Positions 8,803 through 16,133 of a stretch of 64,000 bases of DNA are shown here, piece by piece; position 1 is the stretch's first letter; each line of letters opens with the position of its first letter. A program made the position numbers and the translations under genes. The notes beneath the pieces are model-generated. The model did not search any database, was not told where the DNA came from, and saw nothing but the letters and a program-made list of their open reading frames with translations. Source of the stretch: Nocardioides rotundus (lineage in GTDB: Bacteria > Actinomycetota > Actinomycetes > Propionibacteriales > Nocardioidaceae); NCBI RefSeq assembly GCF_019931675.1, contig NZ_CP082922.1, positions 3,549,001-3,613,000 of the forward strand, written 5' to 3'.

Positions 8803-9536
8803 GCCGGCTCCTCGGTGTGGGCGAGGACCTCGGCGAGGTGCATCGTCCGGATCCCGGCGCGCTGCCGGGCGGCGAGACCGCCGATGTGCATGAGGCAGGA
8901 GGCATCCCCGGCGACCAACACCTCGGCGCCGGTCTCTCGTACGTGCCGCACCTTGTCCGCGCCCATCGCCACCGACGTGTCGGCGTTCTTCACCGCGAAG
9001 GCGCCGCCGAAGCCGCAGCACTCCTCGGCCGCGGGCAACGGACGCAGCCGCAGCCCGCGCACCGCCTCCAGCAGCCGCCGCGGCCGGTCGCCGACCCCGA
9101 GCATCCGCAGCGAGTGGCAGGTGGGGTGGTAGGTGACGTCGTGCGGGAAGTACGCCCCCGTATCCACGACGCCGAGTACGTCGACCAGGAACTCGCTCAG
9201 CTCATGGACCCGCGGGCCCACCTCGGCCACCGCCGCGGCCAGGCCGGGGTCGGCGCCCCGCCGCGCGACCAGCCCGTGCTGGTGCCGGGCGCAGCCGACG
9301 CACGAGCCCGACGGCGCGACGATGGCGTCGTACCCCTCGAAGGCGCGGACGAACGTGCGCACCACCGGCACCGCCTCGTCGACGTACCCGGTGTTGATCA
9401 TCGGCTGCGCACAGCAGGTCTGGGCCTCGGGGAAGTCGACGTCCACCCCGAGCCGGCGCAGCAGCACGACCGTGGCGCGGGGTACGTCGGGGAAGAGGGC
9501 GTCCCCGAGGCAGGTGGCCATCAGCGCGACCCGCAT
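8799..9536 (-). CDS. lutA: Lactate utilisation protein LutA (CCG-domain Fe-S protein)
   Basis: The 245-residue protein has two cysteine-rich CCG (DUF224) domains. The first has TCCAQPMINTGY and GSCVGCARHQH; the second has YHPTCHSLRML, EECCGFGGAFAV and GDASCLMHIGG. The family (LutA/YkgE, and the CCG subunit of heterodisulfide reductase or glycolate oxidase) carries electrons in cytoplasmic L-lactate oxidation to pyruvate. The start MRVALMATCLGD at 9536 is the natural family start; in-frame codons further upstream come only from the palindromic repeat cluster. The stop overlaps the lutBC ATG, so the two genes form an operon, lutA first. No lactate permease or GntR-type regulator is adjacent. 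Confidence 0.9.
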   Translation of the reverse strand: MRVALMATCLGDALFPDVPRATVVLLRRLGVDVDFPEAQTCCAQPMINTGYVDEAVPVVRTFVRAFEGYDAIVAPSGSCVGCARHQHGLVARRGADPGLAAAVAEVGPRVHELSEFLVDVLGVVDTGAYFPHDVTYHPTCHSLRMLGVGDRPRRLLEAVRGLRLRPLPAAEECCGFGGAFAVKNADTSVAMGADKVRHVRETGAEVLVAGDASCLMHIGGLAARQRAGIRTMHLAEVLAHTEEPA

Positions 9537-9584
9537 GCCACCTCCCACCGCTCGTCCGTCACGCACCCAGTGTCGCTGGTCAGC

Positions 9585-9799
9585 TTTCCGTGGTCGAGCT
9601 GCCTTCGGTGGTCGAGCTTGTCGAGACCACGGTCCGCTCGGTGGTCGAGCCCGTCGAGACCACCTGTGATCGGTGGTCGAGCTTGTCGAGACCACGGCCG
9701 GCCGTCGGTGGTCGAGCTGCCTTCGGTGGTCGAGCTGCCGTCGGTGGTCGAGCTTGTCGAGACCACCTGTGATCGGTGGTCGAGCTTGTCGAGACCACC
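9585..9799 (+). repeat. Cluster of GGTGGTCGAGC...GACCACC palindromic repeats (REP-like)
   Basis: Five near-complete copies of a 24-25-nt palindrome (arms GGTGGTC and GACCACC around GAGCTTGTCGA) lie at 9607-9630, 9640-9664, 9672-9695, 9743-9767 and 9775-9799. Half copies (GGTGGTCGAGCTGCC) lie near 9590, 9707 and 9725. Several are joined by CTGTGATC or CTGCCTTC spacers. They fill the gap between lutA and the HNH gene; nothing else is seen in 9537-9904. A further copy occurs at 55817, and oppositely oriented variants follow the HNH gene. Confidence 0.88.
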
Positions 9800-9904
9800 C
9801 CCGTGACGCGGTTTGACGCCTGTTACCTGATCGTGACCCGGATCGGTGTGGATGAGGGTCGTTTGCCGGGTGGGAGTGTCGGTGCCGCCTGGAAGAGTCC
9901 GGGT

Positions 9905-11221
9905 ATGTCGACCAAGCCGCTGCATCCGAGCCACCCGGTGGCCGCTGCGGTCGCGCGCATCGAGACCGAACTCTCGCAGGCGGCCGGGGTGCCGGTGTGG
10001 TCCATGGCCGCGGGCGAGGCCGGGGAGGTGTTGGAGGCGTTGACCCGGGCCCGGGCGCAGACCGATGCGCTGTTGTTGCGGGTGCTGCGGCACGCCGAAT
10101 CGGTCGAGACCGGTCTGGAGACTGGGGCGACGTCGACGACGAACTGGTGGGCCCACCGGATGCGGATGGTCCGCCCCCAGGCGCACGCCTTCCGCCGGCT
10201 CGCGACCCAAGTCGAGGCTCACCCCGCGGTTGCCGAGGCGTTGGAGTCGGGTCGGATCCTGACCGACCAGGCACGCGCGATCACCGACGCCCTGGAGCAG
10301 GTGCCCGCCGATGCCGAGGCGTGGGTGCTGCCCGCCGCCACGCAGCGGATGCTGGACCTCGCGGCCGACCACGACGCCAAAGACCTCCGCATTCTGGGGC
10401 GGCGGCTGTTCGAGGTGATCGACCCCGCGACCGCGGACGCCGAAGAAGCACGACGACTCGAGGCCGAAGAACGCGCCGCACGGGAGCGGGTCGGGTTCGG
10501 GATCCGGGACGCCGGTGACGGCACCATGCGGGGCTGGTTCACCCTCCCGACCGCCCAAGGAGAGATGCTGCGCCGCCAGGTCCACGCCATCGCCTGGTCC
10601 AAACACACCCACCCCACCACGCCGGTGACCGAGCAGACCAACGCCGCCGCGGCCGACGCGGACGCCGCGGACGGTGCGGTCGACCCGGTCCAGGCCCAGC
10701 GGCACCGGCCGCTGTCGCGCACGGGACTGGGTGAGGCGTTCTGCGAGCTGATCGAGTCCCGCCCCGCCGACACCCTCCCCACCAGCGGCGGGATCTCGGC
10801 GACCGTGGTGGTCACCATGGAGCTGGAGACCCTGCTGGGCGGGTTGAAGGCAGCATCCCTGGACACCGGGTCCACGATCACCGCCGCCCAGGCCCGGCGC
10901 CTGGCCTGTGAGGCCGGGATCATCCCGATCGTCCTCGGCGGAGGCTCCGTGGTGCTCGACATGGGCCGCCGGCGCCGGTTCCACACCCCCGCGCAACGGA
11001 TCGCCATGGGCGTCCGCGACGGCGGCTGCTCCGCCGCGGGCTGCGACATGCCCGCCGACAAGTGCCAGGCCCATCACGAGACACCGTGGTCGAAGGGCGG
11101 CTCCACCAGCGTCAAGGACGGCCGGCTCTACTGCCCCTCCCACCACCAGATGATCCACGACCCCGCCTACCAGCACCACCTCGACAAACACGGCAAAGTC
11201 CGCTTCACCCGACGCACGTGA
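9905..11221 (+). CDS. DUF222 / 13E12-repeat-family HNH endonuclease
   Basis: The 438-residue protein has an N-terminal DUF222 region (AAVARIETELSQAAG to about residue 330) and a C-terminal HNH nuclease domain. The latter shows C-x4-C (CSAAGCDMP), CQAHHETPWSKGG and LYCPSHHQMIHD, the zinc/ββα-metal layout. This family is scattered in many copies through actinobacterial genomes (REP13E12 in mycobacteria); its biological role is not settled. I start at ATG 9905 (MSTKPLHPSHPVAAAV) because the in-frame extension back to 9776 is only repeat sequence (MVELVETT). Clusters of an extragenic palindrome in opposite orientation flank the gene on both sides, which suggests the gene and repeats spread or act together. 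Confidence 0.88.
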   Translation: MSTKPLHPSHPVAAAVARIETELSQAAGVPVWSMAAGEAGEVLEALTRARAQTDALLLRVLRHAESVETGLETGATSTTNWWAHRMRMVRPQAHAFRRLATQVEAHPAVAEALESGRILTDQARAITDALEQVPADAEAWVLPAATQRMLDLAADHDAKDLRILGRRLFEVIDPATADAEEARRLEAEERAARERVGFGIRDAGDGTMRGWFTLPTAQGEMLRRQVHAIAWSKHTHPTTPVTEQTNAAAADADAADGAVDPVQAQRHRPLSRTGLGEAFCELIESRPADTLPTSGGISATVVVTMELETLLGGLKAASLDTGSTITAAQARRLACEAGIIPIVLGGGSVVLDMGRRRRFHTPAQRIAMGVRDGGCSAAGCDMPADKCQAHHETPWSKGGSTSVKDGRLYCPSHHQMIHDPAYQHHLDKHGKVRFTRRT

Positions 11222-11243
11222 GCAGCCACCTGCCGACGAAGAC

Positions 11244-11549
11244 TGGTCTCGACCAGCTCGACCACCGAGAGTGCTGGATGGTCTCGACCAGCTCGACCAC
11301 CGATGAGTCCGGCTCGACCACCGGCAGGCCTGGGTGGTCTCGACGAGCTCGACCACCGGAGAGCCGCCCCTGCGGTGAAGACCTCCCGGTCGTGTGCAGA
11401 AGTGCACCCGACCGGACGGCAACCGGGTGCACTACCCCCACCCATGGTCGATTCTTCACGCGAGCCCGGGGTCTCGACCAGCTCGACCACCGATGAGTCC
11501 GGCCCGACCGCCGAGAGTGCTCGGTGGCCTCGACGGGCTCGACCAGCGA
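11244..11549 (-). repeat. Second cluster of palindromic repeats, inverted orientation
   Basis: Copies reading GGTCTCGACCAGCTCGACC or GGTCTCGACGAGCTCGACC lie at 11244-11266, 11278-11301, 11333-11357 and 11469-11491. Half copies lie near 11311 and degenerate forms near 11522-11549. The inner bases differ from the upstream cluster (CCAG/CGAG instead of AAG) and the orientation is reversed. The 335 bases between the HNH and pobA stops contain nothing else that I can identify. Confidence 0.85.
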
Positions 11550-11556
11550 GGGCCGG

Positions 11557-12723
11557 TCAAGAGGCGGCGATGCCGCAGTAGTTCTCCGCCAGCCCGGCGG
11601 CCCCGGCGGGCGAGCTCGCGACCCACCGCAGCTGCGACTGCTGCAGCTGGGCGTCGATGGGGTCGCCCGAGGTGTGCAGCATCGTGGTCATCCACCAGGA
11701 GAAGTGCGTGGCCCGCCATACGGCCCGGAGCGCGGCGTCGGAGTAGGCATCGGCCTGGGCGTGGTCCCCCCGGAGCATCGAGACCAGCGCCGGCGCGAGC
11801 AGCGCGACGTCCCGGATCGCCAGGTTCAGCCCCTTCGCCCCCGTGGGCGGCACGATGTGCGCGGCGTCCCCGGCGAGGAACAGCCGGCCGTGCCGCATCG
11901 GTGAGGCGACGTGGGACCGCATCGGCAGCACGCTCCTCTCCGTGATCGGGCCGGTTGCGAGCGTCCAGTCCACGCCCTCCCCGAGCCGGCGGGCGAGGCT
12001 CTCCCAGATCCGGTCATCGGACCAGGAGTCCACCGACTCCCCGGCCGGCACCTGGAGATAGAACCGCGACACCTCGTGCGAGCGCATCGAGTGCAGCGCG
12101 AACCCCTCGGGGTGCCAGGCATAGATCAGCTCATCGGTCGACGGCGCGACGTCCGCCAGCACCCCGAGCCAGGCATAGGGATAGACCCGCTCCCACGTCT
12201 CCCGCGCGCTGTCGGGTACGGCGTGCCGGCTCGGCCCGAAGGAGCCGTCGCAGCCGACCACCACGTCGGCGTCCAGCCGTTGCTCCCGCCCGTCGGCATC
12301 GGTCCACGACACCCACGGCCGCTCGGTCTCCCCGTCGTGCACGGCGGTGTCGGCGATCCCGTAGACCAGCTCCTGTCCGGCCGCCTCCCGTGCCGCCACC
12401 AGGTCCTTGGTCACCTCGGTCTGGCCGTACACCCACACGCTGCGCCCGACCAGGTCGACGAAGTCGACGTGGTGCCGCTCCCCCGGCCACTGCAGGTGGA
12501 TGCCGCGGTGCTCCATGCCCTCGCGGTGCAGCCGCTCCCCCAGGCCCGCGCGGTCGAGCACGTCCACCGAGCCGGCCTCGAGGATCCCCGCGCGGATGCG
12601 CGCGAGGACGTACTCTTGCGACCGCGTCTCCAGCACCACCGACTCGATCCCCTCGGCGGCGAGCAGGTGGGAGAGCAGCAGGCCGGCGGGGCCGGCGCCG
12701 ACGATGGCGACCTGGGTGCGCAT
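11557..12723 (-). CDS. pobA: 4-hydroxybenzoate 3-monooxygenase
   Basis: This FAD/NAD(P)H-dependent hydroxylase makes protocatechuate from 4-hydroxybenzoate. The 388-residue chain begins MRTQVAIVGAGPAGLLLSHLL (the FAD-binding GxGxxG). It has the second FAD block VVGCDGSFGPSR near residue 160 and the GDAAHIVPPTGAKGLN block near residue 285, which is almost diagnostic for PobA. The length fits the family (390-395). The start at 12723 places M directly before the strand; upstream in-frame codons lack support. It lies downstream of the IclR regulator gene on the same strand, 45 bp apart, with an operator-like sequence between them. Its product feeds the divergent pcaHGBL operon. Confidence 0.93.
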   Translation of the reverse strand: MRTQVAIVGAGPAGLLLSHLLAAEGIESVVLETRSQEYVLARIRAGILEAGSVDVLDRAGLGERLHREGMEHRGIHLQWPGERHHVDFVDLVGRSVWVYGQTEVTKDLVAAREAAGQELVYGIADTAVHDGETERPWVSWTDADGREQRLDADVVVGCDGSFGPSRHAVPDSARETWERVYPYAWLGVLADVAPSTDELIYAWHPEGFALHSMRSHEVSRFYLQVPAGESVDSWSDDRIWESLARRLGEGVDWTLATGPITERSVLPMRSHVASPMRHGRLFLAGDAAHIVPPTGAKGLNLAIRDVALLAPALVSMLRGDHAQADAYSDAALRAVWRATHFSWWMTTMLHTSGDPIDAQLQQSQLRWVASSPAGAAGLAENYCGIAAS

Positions 12724-12766
12724 CCGCTCAGTCAAGCGGCGGGCGAGACCCGCGACCACACGGCGA

Positions 12767-12782
12767 TTTCACTCAGCGGAAG
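12767..12782. promoter_or_regulatory. Probable IclR-family operator upstream of pobA
   Basis: TTTCACTCAGCGGAAG matches 13 of 16 positions of the palindrome between pcaR and pcaH (13541-13556). It overlaps the pcaR stop codon and is centred about 50 bp before the pobA start. The GGAAG half is perfect and the other half is weaker. Function is inferred from recurrence and position. Confidence 0.55.
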
Positions 12783-13530
12783 TGACCAGCGAGCGGCCGA
12801 TCCCCTGCGCGGCCACCTGCAGCGCGGCGACCAGCCGCGGCCGGTCCCGCTTGAGGCTGGGCACGACCAGGCCGAGCGAGGCGACGACGGTCCGGCCCAC
12901 CCCGTGCACGGGCACGGCGACCGAGCACGCCCCCAGGCTCATCTCCTCGTGCGTCTGCGCATAGCCCTCGGTCCGCACCCGCGACAGCTCGCGGCTCAGC
13001 CGGCCCGGCTGGGTGACGGTGTACGGCGTGACCCGCGTCAGGTCCGCCAGCACCGAGGCCACCAGTTCCTCGGGGGCGTAGGCGAGCAGCACCTTCCCCA
13101 CCCCGGTCGCGTGCAGCGGGAGTCGCGTGCCCACCGTGCTCACCACCGGCACCGAGGCGCTTCCCGAGATCCGGTCGACGTAGAGCGCGCAGTCGCCGTC
13201 GCGCACCGCCAGGTGCACGGTCGCCAGGGTCGCGGCGTGCAGGTCGCTGAGGAACGGCGAGGCCACCTCGCGCAGACCCGACTGGGCCGGCGCCAGCAGG
13301 CCGAGCCGCCACAGCCGCCGGCCCACGACGTACTTCCCGTCGCCGCGGCGACGGACGAAGCCGGCGGCGGCCAGCTCGCCGACCAGCCGGTGCGTCGTGG
13401 CCAGGGGCAGATCGGCCCGGGTCGCGATCTCGGTCAGCGTGAGCCGGCGGTGCTGCTCGTCGAAGGCGGAGAGGACCGCGAGGACCCGCGACGTGACCGA
13501 GGCTCCCGGGGTGCCGACGTTGCCCGCCAC
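12769..13530 (-). CDS. pcaR: IclR-family regulator of the protocatechuate/4-hydroxybenzoate genes (PcaR/PobR type)
   Basis: The 253-residue protein has an N-terminal winged HTH (LTLTEIATRADLPLATTHRLVGELAAAGFVRR, residues about 30-62) and a C-terminal IclR effector domain (LPLHATGVGKVLLAY, GYAQTHEEMSLGACSVAVPV). IclR members such as PcaR, PcaU and PobR sense beta-ketoadipate-pathway acids. The GTG start at 13530 is chosen because AAGGAG precedes it by 7 bases; an open frame runs much further upstream but is the shadow of pcaH. It is divergent from pcaHGBL and transcribed towards pobA. A CTTCC-N7-GGAAG palindrome overlaps its ribosome site, so autoregulation is likely. Confidence 0.85.
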   Translation of the reverse strand: MAGNVGTPGASVTSRVLAVLSAFDEQHRRLTLTEIATRADLPLATTHRLVGELAAAGFVRRRGDGKYVVGRRLWRLGLLAPAQSGLREVASPFLSDLHAATLATVHLAVRDGDCALYVDRISGSASVPVVSTVGTRLPLHATGVGKVLLAYAPEELVASVLADLTRVTPYTVTQPGRLSRELSRVRTEGYAQTHEEMSLGACSVAVPVHGVGRTVVASLGLVVPSLKRDRPRLVAALQVAAQGIGRSLVTSAE

Positions 13531-13539
13531 ACCGCGCTC

Positions 13540-13556
13540 CTTCCACTGAACGGAAG
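13540..13556. promoter_or_regulatory. CTTCC-N7-GGAAG operator between pcaR and pcaH
   Basis: This is a perfect 5-bp inverted repeat with 7-bp spacer (CTTCCACTGAACGGAAG). It covers the pcaR ribosome-binding region and sits 44 bp upstream of the pcaH start. A second, 13/16 matching copy precedes pobA. The likely ligand is the IclR protein encoded next door (inference). Confidence 0.6.
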
Positions 13557-13587
13557 ACGAGTGTACGACCGCCGAAGCGCCGACACC

Positions 13588-13599
13588 TAGGGTCGGCCC
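13588..13599 (+). promoter_or_regulatory. -10 element of a likely leaderless pcaH transcript
   Basis: TAGGGT (13588-13593) ends 6 bases before the pcaH ATG at 13600. There is no Shine-Dalgarno sequence. TANNNT at this spacing is the usual sign of leaderless mRNAs in actinobacteria. The -35 region is not recognisable. Confidence 0.5.
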
Positions 13600-14400
13600 A
13601 TGGCGAACCCCAGCACCGACCCGGACGCGGCCGCCGCGAGCCAGGCGGAGGTCGACGCGGAGATCCGCGGCATCCGCGAGTCCTACGAGCGCGTCCGCGA
13701 GGAGGGCGGGGACGGCACCGAGGAGACCCAGCCGCGGCTGGACTACCCGCCGTACCGCTCCAGCCTGCTGCGCCACCCCACCAAGGACCCGCACCACGCC
13801 GACCCCGAGGGCGTCGAGCTGCTCGCCCCCTGCTTCGGGCACAGCGATGTGGACCCGGTCGAGGCGGACCTGACCATCCAGCACAGCGGCGATCCGATCG
13901 GCGAGCGGATGGTGATCACCGGCCGCGTCCTCGACGGCGACGGTCGTCCCGTGGCCGGGCAGCTCGTGGAGATCTGGCAGGCCAACGCCGCGGGACGCTA
14001 CATCCACCAGCGCGACCAGCACCACGCGCCGGTCGACCCGAACTTCACCGGCGTGGGCCGCTGCCTCACCGACGCCGACGGCGGCTACACGTTCACCACG
14101 ATCAAGCCGGGCCCCTACCCGTGGAAGAACCACCACAACGCCTGGCGTCCCGCCCACGTGCACTTCTCGCTCTTCGGCACCGACTTCACCCAGCGGATGA
14201 TCACCCAGATGTACTTCCCCGGCGACCCGCTCTTCGACCTCGACCCGATCCTGCAGAGCATCGTGGACCCGCGGGCGCGCGAGCGGCTGGTGGCGACGTA
14301 CGACCACGACGTGACCAGCCACGAGTGGAGCACCGGCTATCGCTGGGACATCGTGCTCACCGGCGCCCACCGCACCCCCCTGGAGGCCGAGGATGACTGA
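13600..14400 (+). CDS. pcaH: Protocatechuate 3,4-dioxygenase beta subunit
   Basis: This is the iron-bearing subunit that opens protocatechuate to 3-carboxy-cis,cis-muconate. The 266-residue chain shows the intradiol core VEIWQANAAGRY and PGPYPWKNHHNAWRPAHVHFS. The four non-haem Fe(III) ligands are Y134, Y173, H186 and H188, by comparison with the Pseudomonas putida enzyme. The first 60 residues are an acidic extension (EIRGIRESYERVREEGGDG), longer than in gram-negative PcaH but usual for actinobacteria. The start has no ribosome site but has a TAGGGT box just upstream. pcaG begins 8 bp before its stop. Confidence 0.95.
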   Translation: MANPSTDPDAAAASQAEVDAEIRGIRESYERVREEGGDGTEETQPRLDYPPYRSSLLRHPTKDPHHADPEGVELLAPCFGHSDVDPVEADLTIQHSGDPIGERMVITGRVLDGDGRPVAGQLVEIWQANAAGRYIHQRDQHHAPVDPNFTGVGRCLTDADGGYTFTTIKPGPYPWKNHHNAWRPAHVHFSLFGTDFTQRMITQMYFPGDPLFDLDPILQSIVDPRARERLVATYDHDVTSHEWSTGYRWDIVLTGAHRTPLEAEDD

Positions 14401-14962
14401 GCCCCGCGACCTGGCCCCGACGCCGGGTCAGACGATCGGCCCGTTCTTCGGCTACGCCCTGCCCTTCCCCGGCGACCACGTCCTCGCCCCCGCCGGTCAC
14501 CCCGACACCGTGCGGCTGCGCGGCCGCGTGCTCGACGGCGACGGCGCCCCGGTGCCCGACGCGCTGCTCGAGCTGTGGCAGGCCGACCCCGAGGGCCGGC
14601 CGGTCCAGCGCGAGGGGAGCCTGCGCCGCGACGGCGCCACCTTCACCGGCTGGGGCCGCGCGTCCACCCGCACCGACGGCGGCTACGACTTCGTGACACT
14701 GCGTCCGGGCCCGGTGGACGGCGGCGCGCCGTTCTTCGCGCTCACCGTCTTCGCCCGCGGGCTGCTCAACCGACTCTTCACCCGCATCTACCTCCCGGGG
14801 TACGGCGACGCCCAGGCCGCCGACCCGCTGCTCTCCGGGCTGCCCGAGGACCGGCGACGCACGCTGCTCGCCCGCGAGGAGGACGGCGACCTGGTGTGGG
14901 ACCTGCGCCTGCAGGGCCCGGACGAGACGGTGTTCCTCACCTATCCGCGACACCGGTCATGA
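14393..14962 (+). CDS. pcaG: Protocatechuate 3,4-dioxygenase alpha subunit
   Basis: The 189-residue alpha subunit pairs with PcaH. It has the same intradiol fold (VLDGDGAPVPDALLELWQAD, TFTGWGRASTRTDGGYDF) but lacks the iron ligands: the beta-subunit YPW...HVH segment is replaced by GGAPFFALTVFARGLLNRLF, normal for PcaG. Residues T-I-G-P-F-F near the N-terminus help form the active-site pocket in characterised enzymes. ATG 14393 overlaps the pcaH stop by 8 bp, implying translational coupling of the 1:1 complex. pcaB follows after 7 bp. Confidence 0.94.
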   Translation: MTEPRDLAPTPGQTIGPFFGYALPFPGDHVLAPAGHPDTVRLRGRVLDGDGAPVPDALLELWQADPEGRPVQREGSLRRDGATFTGWGRASTRTDGGYDFVTLRPGPVDGGAPFFALTVFARGLLNRLFTRIYLPGYGDAQAADPLLSGLPEDRRRTLLAREEDGDLVWDLRLQGPDETVFLTYPRHRS

Positions 14963-14969
14963 TGGTGCC

Positions 14970-16133
14970 GTGAGCCTGTTCCGGTCCGGTGCGGCAGCCG
15001 CCGCGGAGGTGATGACCGACGAGGCGCTGCTGCGCCGCCTCGTCGAGGTGGAACAGGCCTGGCTCACCGTGAGGGGGTACGACGCCCGGCTGGGCGCCCT
15101 GCTGCGCGACGGCGACGCCGAGCGGCTGGGCGAGCAGTCGGCGGCGGGCGGCAACCCGGTCATCCCGCTGGTACGCCTGCTGCGAACCCGGCTCGAGGAG
15201 GCCGGGGCCGCCGACGCCGCCGCGGCACTGCACCGGGGGCTCACCTCGCAGGACGTCATGGACACCGCGCTGGTCCTGTGCGCCCGCGACGGCGCCCGGC
15301 GGGTGCTGGCCGACCTGGCCCGGCAGGCCGGCCGCTGCGCGAGCCTGGCCGAGGAGCACCGGGCCAGCGTGCGTCCGGGACGCACTCTCACCCAGCACGC
15401 GGTGCCCACGACGTTCGGCCTGGTCGCGGCCTCCTGGCTGACCGGTCTCCTCGATGCCGCGGACGACCTGCGCAGCGCCGTCGACCGGCTGCCCCTGCAG
15501 CTCGGCGGCGCCGCCGGCACGCTGGCCGGGGTCAGCACCCAGGGCGACCCGGCGACGCTGCGCGCCCGCCTGGCGCGGGAGCTCGGGCTCGCCGAGGCGC
15601 CGCCCTGGCACACCACCCGGGCCCCGGTCACCCGGCTCGGCGACGCGCTCGTCGGCTGCCACGACGCGTGGGGCCGGATCTCGAACGACGTACTGCTGGG
15701 CAGCAGGCCCGAGGTCGGCGAGCTCCGCGAGGGCGCCGGCGGCGGCTCGTCGACGATGCGGCACAAGCAGAACCCGGTGCTGTCGGTGCTCGTGCGGAGC
15801 GCGGCCATCGCGGCCCCGCCCCTCGGCGCCACCCTGCATGCCGCGGCGGCCGCCCAGGTGGACCAGCGCGCCGACGGCGGCTGGCACGCCGAGTGGCCGG
15901 CCCTGCAGGAGCTGGTGCGCTCCTCGGTCATCGCCGGCGCCCAGACCGCCGACCTGCTGGAGGGCCTGCGGGCGGACCGGGGCCGGATGGCCGCGAACGC
16001 CGACGCGGCCGCCGAGGACCTGCTCGCCGAGGCCCGTTCTCTCGGCGTGGAGACGACCGACCCGCGGGCCTACCTCGGCGAGGCCGACGCGATCATCGAC
16101 GCCGCGCTCGCGCGGGCCAAGGAGGACCGATGA
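14970..16133 (+). CDS. pcaB: 3-carboxy-cis,cis-muconate cycloisomerase
   Basis: This lactonising enzyme of the fumarase/aspartase superfamily converts carboxymuconate to 4-carboxymuconolactone. The superfamily signature reads GGSSTMRHKQNP near residue 260, and other conserved blocks are HRGLTSQDVMDTALVL and LTQHAVPTTFG. The 387-residue length is slightly short compared with the roughly 450 of Pseudomonas PcaB. Starting at GTG 14970 leaves a 7-bp gap to pcaG. The stop overlaps the start of the pcaD-pcaC fusion (ATGA). Confidence 0.92.
   Translation: MSLFRSGAAAAAEVMTDEALLRRLVEVEQAWLTVRGYDARLGALLRDGDAERLGEQSAAGGNPVIPLVRLLRTRLEEAGAADAAAALHRGLTSQDVMDTALVLCARDGARRVLADLARQAGRCASLAEEHRASVRPGRTLTQHAVPTTFGLVAASWLTGLLDAADDLRSAVDRLPLQLGGAAGTLAGVSTQGDPATLRARLARELGLAEAPPWHTTRAPVTRLGDALVGCHDAWGRISNDVLLGSRPEVGELREGAGGGSSTMRHKQNPVLSVLVRSAAIAAPPLGATLHAAAAAQVDQRADGGWHAEWPALQELVRSSVIAGAQTADLLEGLRADRGRMAANADAAAEDLLAEARSLGVETTDPRAYLGEADAIIDAALARAKEDR

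Noticed and set aside
9585..9799. Regular repeats considered as a CRISPR array
   Set aside because: Repeat units are themselves palindromes of 24-25 nt, spacers are very short (under 15 nt) and repeated between units, and no cas gene is present.
9776..9904. N-terminal extension of the HNH protein (MVELVETT...)
   Set aside because: It is encoded by palindromic repeat DNA and is absent from the family pattern; ATG 9905 begins the conserved region.
12769..14370. 533-residue version of the IclR regulator
   Set aside because: The extra N-terminal 280 residues are antisense to pcaH; a ribosome site and GTG at 13530 give the normal 253-residue protein.
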